Shown in pieces: positions 63,259-64,000 of a DNA stretch of 64,000 nucleotides. Made by a program: the position numbers and the translations under genes. The DNA is from Annona cherimola (taxonomy: Eukaryota; Streptophyta; Magnoliopsida; Magnoliales; Annonaceae), in contig CM059977.1 of NCBI GenBank assembly GCA_030490835.1, positions 20,441,335 to 20,505,334 of the forward strand. The letters are read 5' to 3'. Under the pieces are notes generated by a model that was given only the letters and a program-made list of their open reading frames with translations, was not told the DNA's origin and did not search any database. The first letter of the stretch is position 1; the number at the start of each line of letters is the position of its first letter.

Positions 63259-64000
63259 ATGAAGTGTCTCTTCAACTTCAAGGAAAAGTTCAAAATTAGG
63301 CAAGAGAAGTCGGCGCCGGAGCTAAAGAAAAATGGGAAATCGGGTAATTCGCCTGTTGTACGGGGAGCGAAATCGTCAAGTTTTGCAACTGGCAGCTCAT
63401 TATCGCCGCGCAGCATTCCAGACCTGTATGAAGAGAGAGCACAGAACTTGCGTGTCTTTACCTTCTCCGAACTCAGGAACGCCACCAACAATTTCAGCCG
63501 GTTGCTCAAGATAGGGGAAGGGGGGTTTGGGAGCGTTTATAAAGGTTTCATAAAGCCTGTTGATGGCAAGGGGGAGAGGATTGTGGTCGCTATTAAAATG
63601 CTCAACAAGGATGGGTTGCAGGTAACTCCGTGTCTTTCAATTGCATAGTTGGTTTGGTTTTTGCATTCATTGACTGTTGATTGGAACGCTGTCTGTCTAG
63701 CTGCCGACAGCATTTTGGGTTAAGCAAATTAAGTGGTGAATTAAAATTTTGAAATGTTGATTTTAGATTTCTGTTCAGTGGTGAAATTTGCTTATAATTG
63801 ATTTATTATAACCATGGGAGAGACACAATTTAGGAAAGACAGTTCTTGTTCAAGAACACAAACTAATACACAGGAAGCTCGAGAGCTTATGAAATGTGCT
63901 GCCAAGTTTAAATCTCGGGGTCAGTTCCATATCTGTATCATTCTATCTTTACATTTGAAAACATTACCTGTCTTCTGTTATGCATTGCTCTCATTGCCCA
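63259..64000 (+). CDS. Receptor-like cytoplasmic kinase (RLCK-VII, PBL/PCRK type), 5' part
   Basis: Only the first coding exon, 63259..63621 (121 codons, phase 0, donor CAG|GTAACT), is in the window; the rest to 64000 is intron and the gene runs off the edge. The product begins MKCLFNFKEK, the conserved start of the PBL19/PCRK subgroup, which lacks the Gly2 myristoylation site of many PBLs. After a Ser/Lys-rich region come FTFSELRNATNNF, the Gly-rich loop GEGGFGSV (86-93), and the ATP-binding Lys113 in VVAIKML. The exon ends at KDGLQ, a known junction in this family. Family role: cytoplasmic kinase relaying immune or developmental receptor signals. An in-frame ATG at 63196 is less likely because MKCLF is the conserved start. 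Confidence 0.92.

Noticed and set aside
1..64000. tRNA, rRNA, CRISPR, operon or plasmid-type features
   Set aside because: I looked for tRNA T-loop patterns, regular spacer arrays and rRNA-like blocks and saw none. The window is plant nuclear DNA.

Overview
This is a nuclear segment of a flowering-plant genome. The evidence is six spliced protein genes whose exon structures and products match plant families (MORN-repeat protein, ribosomal protein eL43/RPL37a, type I metacaspase, eIF4G, RanBP1, receptor-like cytoplasmic kinase), AT-rich introns and intergenic DNA, abundant MITE-like elements, and a long solo LTR. A cluster of miR2275-like hairpins points away from Brassicaceae, which I recall lacking that family. 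The sequence alone does not tell me the order; a non-grass angiosperm is all I would defend.

Layout. 0.6-5.2 kb (+): a 457-residue MORN-repeat protein in three coding exons. 7.7-9.8 kb (-): a 92-residue 60S ribosomal protein eL43/RPL37a in five small exons, the first contributing only the ATG, with a TATA box and a telo-box. 12.1-17.6 kb (+): an LSD1-zinc-finger type I metacaspase (AMC1-like), five exons, 362 residues, catalytic His and Cys both present. 22.5-32.3 kb (-): a complete eIF4G, nine coding exons, 1956 residues, with eIF4E-binding motif, MIF4G and MA3 domains and a probable 5'UTR intron. 32.3-41.8 kb: AT-rich DNA with foldback and Tourist-like elements and no gene I can support. 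41.8-45.4 kb (-): a complete RanBP1, four exons, 227 residues. 46.8-47.2 kb: three tandem hairpins, best read on the minus strand as a polycistronic MIR2275-like locus. 47.2-62.5 kb: repeat-dominated, including a microsatellite-inserted inverted-repeat element, tandem duplications, and a 3.4 kb solo LTR with a perfect 5-bp target duplication that is nested in a foldback MITE and itself contains a Tourist-like MITE. 63.3 kb to the edge (+): first exon of an RLCK-VII (PBL/PCRK-type) kinase, cut by the window end.

The genes are independent housekeeping, cell-death, nuclear-transport and signalling genes; I see no pathway cluster. The least expected content is the MIR2275-like cluster, since this family triggers 24-nt reproductive phasiRNAs in other angiosperms, and the layered transposon nest at 56.9-60.5 kb. 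All splice sites were placed by eye from GT/AG signals, reading-frame continuity and family knowledge; none is confirmed by transcripts.
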